Assembly: GCA_002325785.1 (NCBI GenBank)
Contig: DCSU01000135.1
Location: forward strand, 14,494 to 25,296
DNA length: 10,803 nucleotides
From: Bacteroidales bacterium UBA1458
GTDB taxonomy: Bacteria; Bacteroidota; Bacteroidia; Bacteroidales; VadinHA17
Reading direction: 5' to 3'
The position numbers and the translations under genes were made by a program. The notes under the pieces are model-generated. The model worked only from the letters and a program-made list of their open reading frames with translations. It did no database searches and was not told where the DNA came from. Positions 1 to 7,627 of the stretch are shown piece after piece; positions within the stretch are counted from its first letter, which is position 1; each line of letters starts with the position of its first letter.

Positions 1-772
1 ACGGAGTGCCAAGAAATGTGCGGGCAAATTTTATCATCGTGACAGGGTCGGGTTCGGTTTTATCAGCCCATACCCTGAAATCCGTCACTTCACTTTTTTT
101 GACGAGACCCTCCCTTCCGTCAGGAAGCCTGACGCTGAAGTGATCTCTATTCTCACCGGTTTTTGCGAGAACGACCCCGAAGACTATGTCCGAAACTGTC
201 ATCTCATCAGCGTCAGTGATCACGCCAGTGTTTTTCAGGTATATCAGTCTATCGCTCTCTTTCCAGGCAACCAGTCCGCTGTCACTCAACTCAGCCACCG
301 GGTCATCGGTCCATCCGATATAAGAATCAGGCGTCTGAACCATCAGCCATCCCCCACGCTTGTTGAGTATCTTCACAGGGGTGCCCATAAGAGCCTGGGT
401 AGCCATCTCCGCCGAATGTGACGGCTTTGTTCGCATGTTGCAAACGCTTACCGACACCAGTCCCCAGGGGTTTTCCACAACCGCGGGATCAGGAAGCACG
501 GAGATACTGTCTGTGTAACTGTAACCTGAGTTGTTCAGGAAAGAAATGATCTCTTCCTTTGCCTGCGGCAGGTTCGTTTCACCCTGTGCAATCAGGAGTC
601 CGCCCTCTCCCATAACCATGTTAATGTCACAAAGGGCTTCTCCATGCTGGGGCACCATGACAGCTGCGATTGAATCAAGCTGTTCCTGCAGGTCGGCAGG
701 AACCTCTTTATTCTGACATCCCGCCAGCTGAATCACACATAATAAGGGGATAAGGTAGTTTAAGGGTTTCAT
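1..772 (-). CDS. SH3b/NlpC-P60 family lipoprotein (YkfC-like dipeptidyl peptidase), 3' end cut by window edge
   Basis: The frame runs open from an ATG at 772 to the left edge, giving 257 visible residues without a stop. Residues 1-19 form a short lipoprotein signal ending in the lipobox LAGC (Cys19), so the protein is probably anchored on the periplasmic side or the cell surface. Residues about 104-155 are a bacterial SH3 domain (NMRTKPSHS..., MATQALMGTPVKIL, GGWLMVQTPDSYIGW), and a second SH3-like segment covers about 165-232. The visible part ends in KFARTFLGTP, the usual lead-in to the NlpC/P60 catalytic domain, whose Cys-His residues lie outside the window. Family members such as YkfC cut the gamma-D-Glu-diamino acid bond in muropeptides. 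It is transcribed divergently from the DUF1343 gene, with a good promoter match just upstream. The family call is firm; the catalytic domain itself is inferred, not seen. Confidence 0.85.
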   Translation of the reverse strand, partial: MKPLNYLIPLLCVIQLAGCQNKEVPADLQEQLDSIAAVMVPQHGEALCDINMVMGEGGLLIAQGETNLPQAKEEIISFLNNSGYSYTDSISVLPDPAVVENPWGLVSVSVCNMRTKPSHSAEMATQALMGTPVKILNKRGGWLMVQTPDSYIGWTDDPVAELSDSGLVAWKESDRLIYLKNTGVITDADEMTVSDIVFGVVLAKTGENRDHFSVRLPDGREGLVKKSEVTDFRVWADKTEPDPVTMIKFARTFLGTP

Positions 773-798
773 GAAAGTTGTATTACATCTTACAAATC

Positions 799-830
799 CA
801 AATTTAAATATTAATCATATTCAAGTCAAT
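799..830 (-). promoter_or_regulatory. Bacteroidota-type promoter for the NlpC/P60 lipoprotein gene
   Basis: On the minus strand TAAATTTG (806-799) is a perfect match to the Bacteroidota -7 box TAnnTTTG. A -33-like ATTG (830-827) lies 20 bases upstream. Transcription would start near 793-790, giving a leader of about 20 bases before the ATG at 772. The surrounding DNA is AT-rich, unlike the coding flanks. This is a consensus match only. Confidence 0.5.
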
Positions 831-860
831 AGATGAACGAATTTATTTACTTTGAAATAC

Positions 861-868
861 TAAGTTTG
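861..868 (+). promoter_or_regulatory. Possible -7 box for the DUF1343 gene
   Basis: TAAGTTTG at 861-868 fits the Bacteroidota -7 consensus TAnnTTTG and faces the DUF1343 gene, with an implied leader of about 80 bases. I find no convincing TTTG -33 element at the expected distance, so this is weaker than the opposite-strand promoter. The two boxes lie about 55 bases apart, back to back, in the 182-base gap 773-954, in which I see no other gene. Confidence 0.3.
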
Positions 869-954
869 CAGTGATCGCCGGGGACAATCCTTGACGGAAT
901 AATCCGGGCACCGCTGAAGAACAGGATAAAATTGACTGGTGCCAACAAATTAAT

Positions 955-2220
955 ATGCAGTATATGAGAACATTAACAAACCATTTCACCAGAATCCGGA
1001 TGGTATTAGCACTGACATTTGTCTTTTCCGGGGTGATGAGGGGACAGATGGTTGAATCCGGCCTCGAGAACCTGATGAGGGACAATTTTGCCATCCTGAA
1101 GGGAAAAAGAGTGGGTCTGGTCACCAATCCGACCGGTGTTGACCGCTATCTGAGGTCAACTGTTGACATTCTTTTCAATGCTCCGGATGTTAAGCTTGTT
1201 GCCCTATACGGCCCTGAACATGGCGTCAGGGGCGAGTTCACTGCGGGTGAATATATTCTTTCTGAAAAAGATGCGTCTACCGGTCTGCCGGTTTACAGCC
1301 TCTACGGGAAGACGCGTAAGCCAACGAAAGAGATGCTGCAGGAAATAGATATACTTGTGTATGACATCCAGGATATCGGATCCAGGTCATACACCTTTAT
1401 CAGCAGCCTGGGGCTCCTGATGGAGGCTGCGGCGGAGAACAACATCCCCGTGGTTGTACTCGACAGACCCAACCCTCTGGGTGGTATACGCATGGAAGGC
1501 GCCATCACCAGGCCCGGATTCTTTTCATTCGTCAGCCAGTTTGCCATACCTTATATACATGGCCTCACGGTCGGCGAGCTTGCCATGCTCCTGAACGGGG
1601 AAGGCATGCTGGCTAACGGTGTGCAATGTGACCTCCGGGTTGTAAAGATGAGCGGCTGGTCAAGGATAATGTATTTCGAGGAGACAGGATTGCCATGGGT
1701 TTTGTCCTCACCGCATGTACCTCACAAGGACTCCCCGCTCTTTTATCCGGCAACCGGGATAGTCGGCGAGCTATATGCTGTCAGTATAGGTGTTGGCTAT
1801 ACAATTCCGTTCCAGACCTTTGCAGCAGAGTGGATAAACGCCGACACGCTCGCGGGAAGACTGAACAACCTGAGCCTCCCGGGAGTGATCTTCAGACCGA
1901 TACATTACAAACCCTATTACAGTACACTGCAGGGGAAAATGGTCCACGGAGTACAGATCCACCTGACCGATCCCTCCGTCGCCCCGCTCTCAGTGCTTCA
2001 GTTTTACATAATGCAGGAGGCTCACAACCTCTGGCCCGACAAGAACCTGTTTGAGATGTGCGACCCCTCTCGGCACTCGATGTTCGACAAGGTGTGCGGC
2101 ACCGATGAAGTGAGAAAGGCTTTCACAAAATCTTTCAGGGTGAGCGATATCATGGGCTTATGGACCAATGACATCCCGGGATTCAGAAAGACAGCATCGA
2201 AATATTTCCTGTACGACTAA
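955..2220 (+). CDS. namZ: Exported DUF1343 protein, NamZ-family exo-beta-N-acetylmuramidase (GH171)
   Basis: 421 residues, the normal length for the family. Residues about 4-30 look like a signal peptide: basic residues, then VLALTFVFSGV, with cleavage near MRGQ. The product is therefore probably periplasmic or secreted. Family landmarks are TNPTGVDR (58-65), GPEHGVRGE (86-94), YDIQDIGSRSYTF (136-148), LDRPNPLGG (169-177) and MFDKVCGTDEVR (376-387). Characterised members (Bacillus NamZ/YbbC, Tannerella NamZ) remove MurNAc from the non-reducing ends of peptidoglycan fragments. One segment is unusual: where YbbC-type proteins have a conserved SEGRGTT motif, this one reads VSIGVGYT (276-283), and SPHVPHKDS (252-260) replaces the usual SPNMPT. 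It may be a divergent subfamily with altered specificity. ATGs at 964 and 1000 are alternative starts; none has a clear Shine-Dalgarno sequence. The family is certain; the exact substrate is inferred. Confidence 0.88.
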   Translation: MQYMRTLTNHFTRIRMVLALTFVFSGVMRGQMVESGLENLMRDNFAILKGKRVGLVTNPTGVDRYLRSTVDILFNAPDVKLVALYGPEHGVRGEFTAGEYILSEKDASTGLPVYSLYGKTRKPTKEMLQEIDILVYDIQDIGSRSYTFISSLGLLMEAAAENNIPVVVLDRPNPLGGIRMEGAITRPGFFSFVSQFAIPYIHGLTVGELAMLLNGEGMLANGVQCDLRVVKMSGWSRIMYFEETGLPWVLSSPHVPHKDSPLFYPATGIVGELYAVSIGVGYTIPFQTFAAEWINADTLAGRLNNLSLPGVIFRPIHYKPYYSTLQGKMVHGVQIHLTDPSVAPLSVLQFYIMQEAHNLWPDKNLFEMCDPSRHSMFDKVCGTDEVRKAFTKSFRVSDIMGLWTNDIPGFRKTASKYFLYD

Positions 2221-2319
2221 TTGCCCGGCCTCAAACCACGCAATCTAATCACTTACCTGTGTTCAGGCTGCGGCCTATGGCATTCGGCACACTGCACCCC
2301 TGCTTTCTGTCCGCAGGTC
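2221..2319. other. Convergent intergenic gap
   Basis: This gap separates the stop of the DUF1343 gene from the stop of the NagB/PIG-L gene. The only inverted repeat I see is a 5-bp stem (CCTGC/GCAGG, 2299-2317) with a 9-base loop and no T-tract on either strand, so I do not call a terminator. Confidence 0.6.
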
Positions 2320-4650
2320 TCAGAGCAGCATCTCACCCTCTACACTCTTTTCAAGCTCGCGGGCATGCTTAAGGAACTCATTTATATGCATCTCCCTGTA
2401 GTATACCATGCCATGAGTGCCCCTGAGCTTGAGACTCTCATTCTCGTAGAAGAAGTCCTTGCCCAGGATCAGTTGAACCTGCTTGAACTGCTCAACCCAG
2501 ACCTGCTGAGAGAGGTCACTGAATGGGCCGTCATAAGCAGGGCTCGGGAACGATGCATTCACCTGGCTGACATAGCAGTCGCGGAACGACTGGTTCAATA
2601 CGGCCATGGAGTTAAGAGAGACCGGCACGAATACATTGGCTTCAAACGGCAGGAACCTGAACCAGACATTCCGGTATCCAATAATTCTCAGTTCTGACAG
2701 GTCCTTCTCCAGGCTCCATTGTCGCAAAGCCTCGGCTATTGCCTGGAGAACCTTGTAATGAGTGTCGGGACCTGATCCCTCTGGATCGAAAGCGAGGCTG
2801 ATGATCGTTGGCTGAATGCGCCTGAGACACTGAAGTATCGGTTCCACATCACGATTACGGTCAGGTTGTTGCGTGAAGATATCCCCGGTATAGAACCCCA
2901 GTCTCAGATGCTCAATATTTCTTACCGGAACACCGTAATGGGCCCACACCAGCTCCTCCTCAAACTCCCGGAGCATACCCTTAAGCCGCTGTATATCCGG
3001 TGGATTCTTTTCACCGCTGTAGCTTGAATTTATCAGATCGATGTTTTGCCGGATCTGTGCCTCCAGTTCATCCTTTGAACGAAGTTTGTAGATATCCACC
3101 ATCGCCCTGACTATCCTGTGGCATAACCCCCTGAGCTTTCCTGCCTCATCCTTGTCGGCCACCTTATCGAGGTAATGGCTCACATCCTTATCCCACTTGA
3201 ATTTATATCCTGCTTCAAAAAAATCAGGATAAGCGAGCATCTGTATCTTGTCAATGGATATCAGGCGCAGCGTCTCTTTAAGCAGGCCCTGAATCATGGT
3301 GTTAGTGACGGCGGTAAAGCCCGATGTGAGTACAGAGAAGTGAAATTTATTTGTTATCTCCCTCAACTGAGGTATTATGGCCGGGAAAATACCCAGCATT
3401 ATATCATCATGGTGCGGGCCGGTATGAAAGAATATGGCATTCCTCTCCCTCCTGAGGCCTGCCTCAATCTTCCGCTTGGTTGATTCAATTACATCATTGA
3501 CTCTCTCGAGGCTCAGATCCGGTATCAGCGAACAGTGCTCATCGTTCTCCAGGTCTTCCGGAACCAGTTTGTGCGCGTATTTTTCAATTCTCTGGCACAG
3601 CTCGAAGATTGCCCTTTCGGTCTTTTCGAAGGTCCATTCGCTCTCACGGTAATATCTTTCTATGGTGTCATGCAACTGCACCGAAGCTCCCTCTGTTATG
3701 TAGAACCGGGCATTAGCACAGGCCTGCAGAACAGTCGCCGGGTATAGGTTGTCGGGACCGTTTTCGAGAGCATTCTTTACCACTTGTGCTTTGGCATCAC
3801 CGGCGGCAAAGATGATTGCCACCGCATCCGGGTTAAAGGTTATGGTTCCCAGTCCTATAGTAATTACCAGTCGCGTCCGCGACACCTCTATGCCTCCAAG
3901 ATCCCCGGCCGATGCTGCCTGTGTCTCGAAGTTGGTGGCAGTGAGCCTTGTTGCTGAGTTGTGATCACTGCCCCTGGTGTTAAACGCAATGTGGCCGTCA
4001 GGACCGATACCTCCCAAAAAGAATCCAATTCCTCCCAAATTACGGATCTTCCTCTCATAACTGGTGCACCAGTTGTCAATCTGGAAGATGGAAGCCTGCT
4101 GCAGCTTCTCAACGGGGTTGAGAGCCTCCCTGTTCCGGAGGGTGAGGTCAATAAGGTTATCAGGGAAGACCTCCGAATAGTGCATGCCATCTGCAAGCTT
4201 TATCTCCTCGGTGTTTATCAGAAGCGCCCTGGAAGGATCCAGGTCGAAGCCGTCAATGTAATACTTGCTGACATAGTCGAAGAAACTGTTGTGCTGGTGT
4301 GGATTGATGGGGTAAAACTCATCGATCTGGACAAAATGTAGTCCTCTCAGTGACGGTTTATCATTAAGGAACAGTCCGTTATCTTCCCTGATCTTACGCG
4401 CAGCCGGCGTGTCCCAATTATTCAGCAGGTACTGGGTCCATTTGATAAAATACTCGGGAGTCTTGCCTGTGGGAAGGCTTATGACTCCCCCGGGGTTGCC
4501 GGCTACCCACTCGAGGAACCTCAGTGCGGTGAGCAACCCGAGGTTTGGAAAATTCTTCACTACCAGATATGGCAGTTTTGCCGTGATCTTCTTCCTCCCT
4601 GAACGATTAAAGAATGTCTGTTCAACCTTGCTAAACCCTGCAGTATTCAT
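2320..4650 (-). CDS. Glucosamine-6-phosphate deaminase-like (NagB) domain fused to PIG-L/LmbE-type deacetylase domain
   Basis: 776 residues from the ATG at 4650; an in-frame ATG at 4695 would give 791. The N-terminal part (about 30-330) is NagB-like: SLPTGKTP (58-65) is the phosphate loop, IDEF carries Asp110 (E. coli Asp72), and PDGHIAFNT carries Asp218 and His220 (E. coli Asp141, His143). The residue matching E. coli Glu148 is Thr225, so one member of the usual catalytic triad is missing. The C-terminal part is PIG-L/LmbE-like: PHHDDI (412-417) keeps the metal His413, base Asp415 and metal Asp416 of the AHPDDE motif, and His631 in DTHYKV fits the third metal ligand. PIG-L enzymes de-N-acetylate GlcNAc groups, and NagB converts GlcN-6-P to fructose-6-P plus ammonia. 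The fusion could carry out both steps on GlcNAc-6-P; this is inference. It has no signal peptide and is probably cytoplasmic. It is the last gene of the operon. Confidence 0.88.
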   Translation of the reverse strand: MNTAGFSKVEQTFFNRSGRKKITAKLPYLVVKNFPNLGLLTALRFLEWVAGNPGGVISLPTGKTPEYFIKWTQYLLNNWDTPAARKIREDNGLFLNDKPSLRGLHFVQIDEFYPINPHQHNSFFDYVSKYYIDGFDLDPSRALLINTEEIKLADGMHYSEVFPDNLIDLTLRNREALNPVEKLQQASIFQIDNWCTSYERKIRNLGGIGFFLGGIGPDGHIAFNTRGSDHNSATRLTATNFETQAASAGDLGGIEVSRTRLVITIGLGTITFNPDAVAIIFAAGDAKAQVVKNALENGPDNLYPATVLQACANARFYITEGASVQLHDTIERYYRESEWTFEKTERAIFELCQRIEKYAHKLVPEDLENDEHCSLIPDLSLERVNDVIESTKRKIEAGLRRERNAIFFHTGPHHDDIMLGIFPAIIPQLREITNKFHFSVLTSGFTAVTNTMIQGLLKETLRLISIDKIQMLAYPDFFEAGYKFKWDKDVSHYLDKVADKDEAGKLRGLCHRIVRAMVDIYKLRSKDELEAQIRQNIDLINSSYSGEKNPPDIQRLKGMLREFEEELVWAHYGVPVRNIEHLRLGFYTGDIFTQQPDRNRDVEPILQCLRRIQPTIISLAFDPEGSGPDTHYKVLQAIAEALRQWSLEKDLSELRIIGYRNVWFRFLPFEANVFVPVSLNSMAVLNQSFRDCYVSQVNASFPSPAYDGPFSDLSQQVWVEQFKQVQLILGKDFFYENESLKLRGTHGMVYYREMHINEFLKHARELEKSVEGEMLL

Positions 4651-4653
4651 GTT

Positions 4654-4657
4654 TCCT
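4654..4657 (-). promoter_or_regulatory. Ribosome binding site supporting the 4650 start of the NagB/PIG-L gene
   Basis: Upstream of the ATG at 4650 the minus strand reads CCAGGAAAC, with an AGGA core inside an A-rich 25-base spacer after the stop of the upstream dehydrogenase gene. This looks like a leader rather than coding sequence. The competing ATG at 4695 has GAGGTG before it, but those bases encode Glu-Val of the upstream protein, and that start would overlap the upstream gene by 20 bases. Confidence 0.4.
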
Positions 4658-4675
4658 GGTTTTAATGTTTCTTCG

Positions 4676-7606
4676 TTATTTTTTAAGAGCGTCATACATC
4701 ACCTCTACGGGGTGCACTGCTTTTTTCCCGGTGCCGTCAGCAATGTGATGGCGGCATGATGTCCCGGGTGCGGTAATGACGGTGTCTGGTTCTGCTCCTC
4801 GTACGGCAGGAAAGAGCACCATCTCGCCTATCTTCATGCTCAGGTCATAGTGTTCCTTTTCATAGCCAAAAGCTCCGGCCATGCCGCAACAACCGTCGTT
4901 AATCTCCTCAACCCTGTAGTTGGCGGGAAGGGAGAGCATCCGGATGGTTGGTTTGGTGGAGGCTATCGCTTTCTGCTGGCAGTGGCCGTGCAGGAGGACC
5001 TTCAGGGGATGATCAGTAAACTGTTCTGCGGAGATATTTCCCCTGTCAATCTCACGGCAGATGAACTCTTCAAAGAGAAAGGCATTTCGGGCGATGGCCC
5101 TGGCCTCGCCTGCAAGGGCTTTGCCGGCAATCTCAGGATACTCATCACGGAAGGTAAGCAGAGCCGACGGCTCAATGCCTATCAATGGCCGGTCGTCTGA
5201 AACTATATCTTTAAGCATGAGGATATTGCTTATGGCTATTTTGCGTGCCGACCTCAGCATGCCCTTGGAGAGGAAGGTGCGACCACTCTCGCGGTGGCGC
5301 GGGATGGTGACCTCATAGCCAAGCTTATCAAGCAGCATCACCGCCTTTATACCTATGTCACTCTCGTTATAATTGGTGAACTCGTCGGCAAAAAGGCACA
5401 CGGTGCCCTTTTTGCCGTTAACTGAGGCACTCCTGCTGCTATGCCGTCTATCCCATGCCCTTAGAGTAGTCTTTGAGAGCGCCGGTATCGGGCGCCTGAC
5501 GGAGAATCCTATCAACCGCTTGAACAGCGAGGTGCCCGTCAGAAAATTTGTTACCGGGCGTACCATCATGCCGGGCGCATAAAGCCTCGGCAGCCATGCT
5601 ATCAGCCATGAGCGGAAGGGCACATGATGGATGTCATACCAGTGCTGCATGAACTCGGCCTTGAACTTTGCCACGTCGACATTTGAGGGGCACTCCGACT
5701 TGCAGGCCTTGCATGAGAGGCAGAGGTCCATGACCTTGTATATCTCCTCGTGGTCAAAGCGCTCTTTCCTGTCCGACCGTGTAAGAAACTCCCGTAGGAT
5801 GTTTGCCCTGGCGCGGGTCGATTTGTCCTCATCGCCCGTGGCCATGAAGGTGGGGCACATCGTACCCCCTACGAGGGCGCTCTTGCGGCAGTCGCCCGAG
5901 CCGCTGCACTTCTCCGTTGCATAGAGCAGCCCCTCCTCCTCCGGGAACTCAAAGACGAGACCCGGCACGCGGGTGGTGACCCCTGCAGTATATCTCAGGT
6001 TTTCAGTTATAGGAGGCGTATCGGTGATTTTGCCCGGGTTGAATACCCCGCCGGGGTCCCAGCTCTTCTTGATCTCCTTCAGCAGACCGTAGTTATGGTC
6101 TCCCAGCATCAGCGGAATGAACTCGCCCCTCAGCCTTCCGTCGCCGTGTTCGCCGCTAAGCGAGCCGCGGTACTTCTTCACCAGCCTGGCGATATCCTCC
6201 GCCAGTCCGTGGAAGGTGCGTATGTCATCAGGATCCTTCAGGTCAAGCAGCGGGCTGAGATGCAGTTCGCCTGTGGCTATATGTGCATAATAGGCGCAGC
6301 TCAGGCCGTACTTTTCGAGTACCTGTACCGCTTCAGCGATGTAATCGGGGAAGAGTTCAGGCAGAACGGCAGTGTCTTCTATCACCTGCACGCTCTTCTT
6401 TGATCCCGGGATATTGAGCAGCACTCCGAGACCCGCCTTGCGAAGCTCCCATACTCTTGCCATTTCGTCGGCCGAGGTGACAAGCGGGAAGTGGTAACCA
6501 TAACCTGCACCAAGCATGTCAGACTGAATGGCGGCGGCAGCCTGCTCAATCTCCTCCAGGGTTGGTCTTGTTATTTCAATGATGAGGATGACTTTCGGGT
6601 TTCCCTTCACGAAGAAGCGGTTGCGGCTCTGCTCTATGTTGTCCTTTGTACAACTGAGGATATAGTCATCAATCAGTTCAATGGCAGCGGGATGATGCTT
6701 CAGAGCGATAATGTTTGCCCTGACGGCATCCTGCAGGCTGCCGAAGTGAGCGCAGAGCAGTCCGGTCTTCTGTTCGGTCACCGGCACCAGGTTCAGCTTC
6801 ATGGATGTGGTGAAGGCCAGTGTTCCCTCAGAGCCTGCAAGGAGCTTGCATATGTTGATCTTCTCTCCGTTCTCTGTGAAGGGATCGGTCATCAGGAGAG
6901 AATCGAGGGCATAGCCGTTGTTGCGCCGCCTCAGGTCAGGGTGCGGGAACTCCCGAGTGATCTCCTCTGCATTGCGCTTATCGGAGAGCATGTCACGGAG
7001 GTTCCTGTATATTCTTGTCTCAAGGAGTTCCGGGTCACCGTCGCACTTCGCATTGAACTCACCGGTGGTGAGGGCGCTGAAGTGTGCCTCCGAACCGTCA
7101 GAGAGAATGGCATCCACCTCGAGGATATGGTCTCTCACACTTCCGTGTATGAGCGAATGAGCCCCGCATGAGTTGTTCCCGAGCATGCCTCCCATGCAGC
7201 AGCGGTTGGCTGTTGAGGTCTCCGGCCCGAACTGAAGGTTGTGTGAGGCCAGGTAGCGGTTCAGCTCCGCCAGGATGACACCCGGTTCAACCACCACCCA
7301 TCGCTCCTGTGGGTTGAACTCCACGATGCAGTTCAGGTATTTTGATATGTCCATGACAATACCCGGTCCCACAACCTGTCCTGCCAGCGAGGTGCCCGCC
7401 CCGCGCGGTATAACCGAGGTGCCTTCGCTCTGCGCAAAGGCAATAATCTTCTTTATATCGGCTAAGCTGCCGGGCCGCGTCACTGCAAGAGGGATTTCCC
7501 TGTAGGCGGAGGCGTCTGTGGCATAAAGGATCCGTTGGGTGTTATCAGAGTAGAGATCACCTTCCAGCTCTGCCCGCAGGCTGTCAAATCTCAAATCATT
7601 TTTCAT
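4676..7606 (-). CDS. FAD-linked D-2-hydroxyacid dehydrogenase with Fe-S domains (D-lactate dehydrogenase / YdiJ type)
   Basis: 976 residues, close to the roughly 1,000 of YdiJ-like enzymes. Residues about 30-270 are a PCMH-type FAD-binding domain with PRGAGTSLAGQ (67-77) and LLAGSEGTL (256-263). Residues about 275-530 are the FAD-oxidase C-terminal domain with SGEHGDGRLRGEF (484-496). An Fe-S segment follows, with Cys567, Cys573 and Cys584-Pro, then a full CxxCxxCxxxCP motif at 629-640. The C-terminus has cysteine-rich CCG-type motifs (HGHCQQKA 873-880; CCG 906-908; TSC 949-951), as in GlcF/heterodisulfide reductase subunits. Such enzymes oxidise D-lactate or D-2-hydroxyglutarate and pass electrons to quinone or another membrane acceptor. 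Beside an AmpG-like permease, the D-lactate released by MurNAc etherase is an attractive substrate, but this is inference; glycolate or D-2-hydroxyglutarate remain possible. It starts 21 bases after the permease stop, in the same operon. Confidence 0.92.
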   Translation of the reverse strand: MKNDLRFDSLRAELEGDLYSDNTQRILYATDASAYREIPLAVTRPGSLADIKKIIAFAQSEGTSVIPRGAGTSLAGQVVGPGIVMDISKYLNCIVEFNPQERWVVVEPGVILAELNRYLASHNLQFGPETSTANRCCMGGMLGNNSCGAHSLIHGSVRDHILEVDAILSDGSEAHFSALTTGEFNAKCDGDPELLETRIYRNLRDMLSDKRNAEEITREFPHPDLRRRNNGYALDSLLMTDPFTENGEKINICKLLAGSEGTLAFTTSMKLNLVPVTEQKTGLLCAHFGSLQDAVRANIIALKHHPAAIELIDDYILSCTKDNIEQSRNRFFVKGNPKVILIIEITRPTLEEIEQAAAAIQSDMLGAGYGYHFPLVTSADEMARVWELRKAGLGVLLNIPGSKKSVQVIEDTAVLPELFPDYIAEAVQVLEKYGLSCAYYAHIATGELHLSPLLDLKDPDDIRTFHGLAEDIARLVKKYRGSLSGEHGDGRLRGEFIPLMLGDHNYGLLKEIKKSWDPGGVFNPGKITDTPPITENLRYTAGVTTRVPGLVFEFPEEEGLLYATEKCSGSGDCRKSALVGGTMCPTFMATGDEDKSTRARANILREFLTRSDRKERFDHEEIYKVMDLCLSCKACKSECPSNVDVAKFKAEFMQHWYDIHHVPFRSWLIAWLPRLYAPGMMVRPVTNFLTGTSLFKRLIGFSVRRPIPALSKTTLRAWDRRHSSRSASVNGKKGTVCLFADEFTNYNESDIGIKAVMLLDKLGYEVTIPRHRESGRTFLSKGMLRSARKIAISNILMLKDIVSDDRPLIGIEPSALLTFRDEYPEIAGKALAGEARAIARNAFLFEEFICREIDRGNISAEQFTDHPLKVLLHGHCQQKAIASTKPTIRMLSLPANYRVEEINDGCCGMAGAFGYEKEHYDLSMKIGEMVLFPAVRGAEPDTVITAPGTSCRHHIADGTGKKAVHPVEVMYDALKK

Positions 7607-7627
7607 GGAGTGTGATCATTTTCAGTA

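Noticed and set aside
843..1127. 94-codon minus-strand frame across the divergent promoter region
   Set aside because: It overlaps the start and signal peptide of the DUF1343 gene antisense and shows no family features.
2299..2317. Small inverted repeat in the convergent gap as a terminator
   Set aside because: The stem is only 5 bp with a 9-base loop, and there is no T-tract on either strand.
2221..2697. 158-codon plus-strand frame directly after the DUF1343 stop
   Set aside because: It begins with TTG, and most of it is antisense to the C-terminus of the NagB/PIG-L gene. I see no domain or promoter.
6491..7171. 226-codon open frame on the plus strand
   Set aside because: It lies entirely antisense to the FAD/Fe-S dehydrogenase, whose motifs are intact through this region. 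The translation has no recognisable family features.
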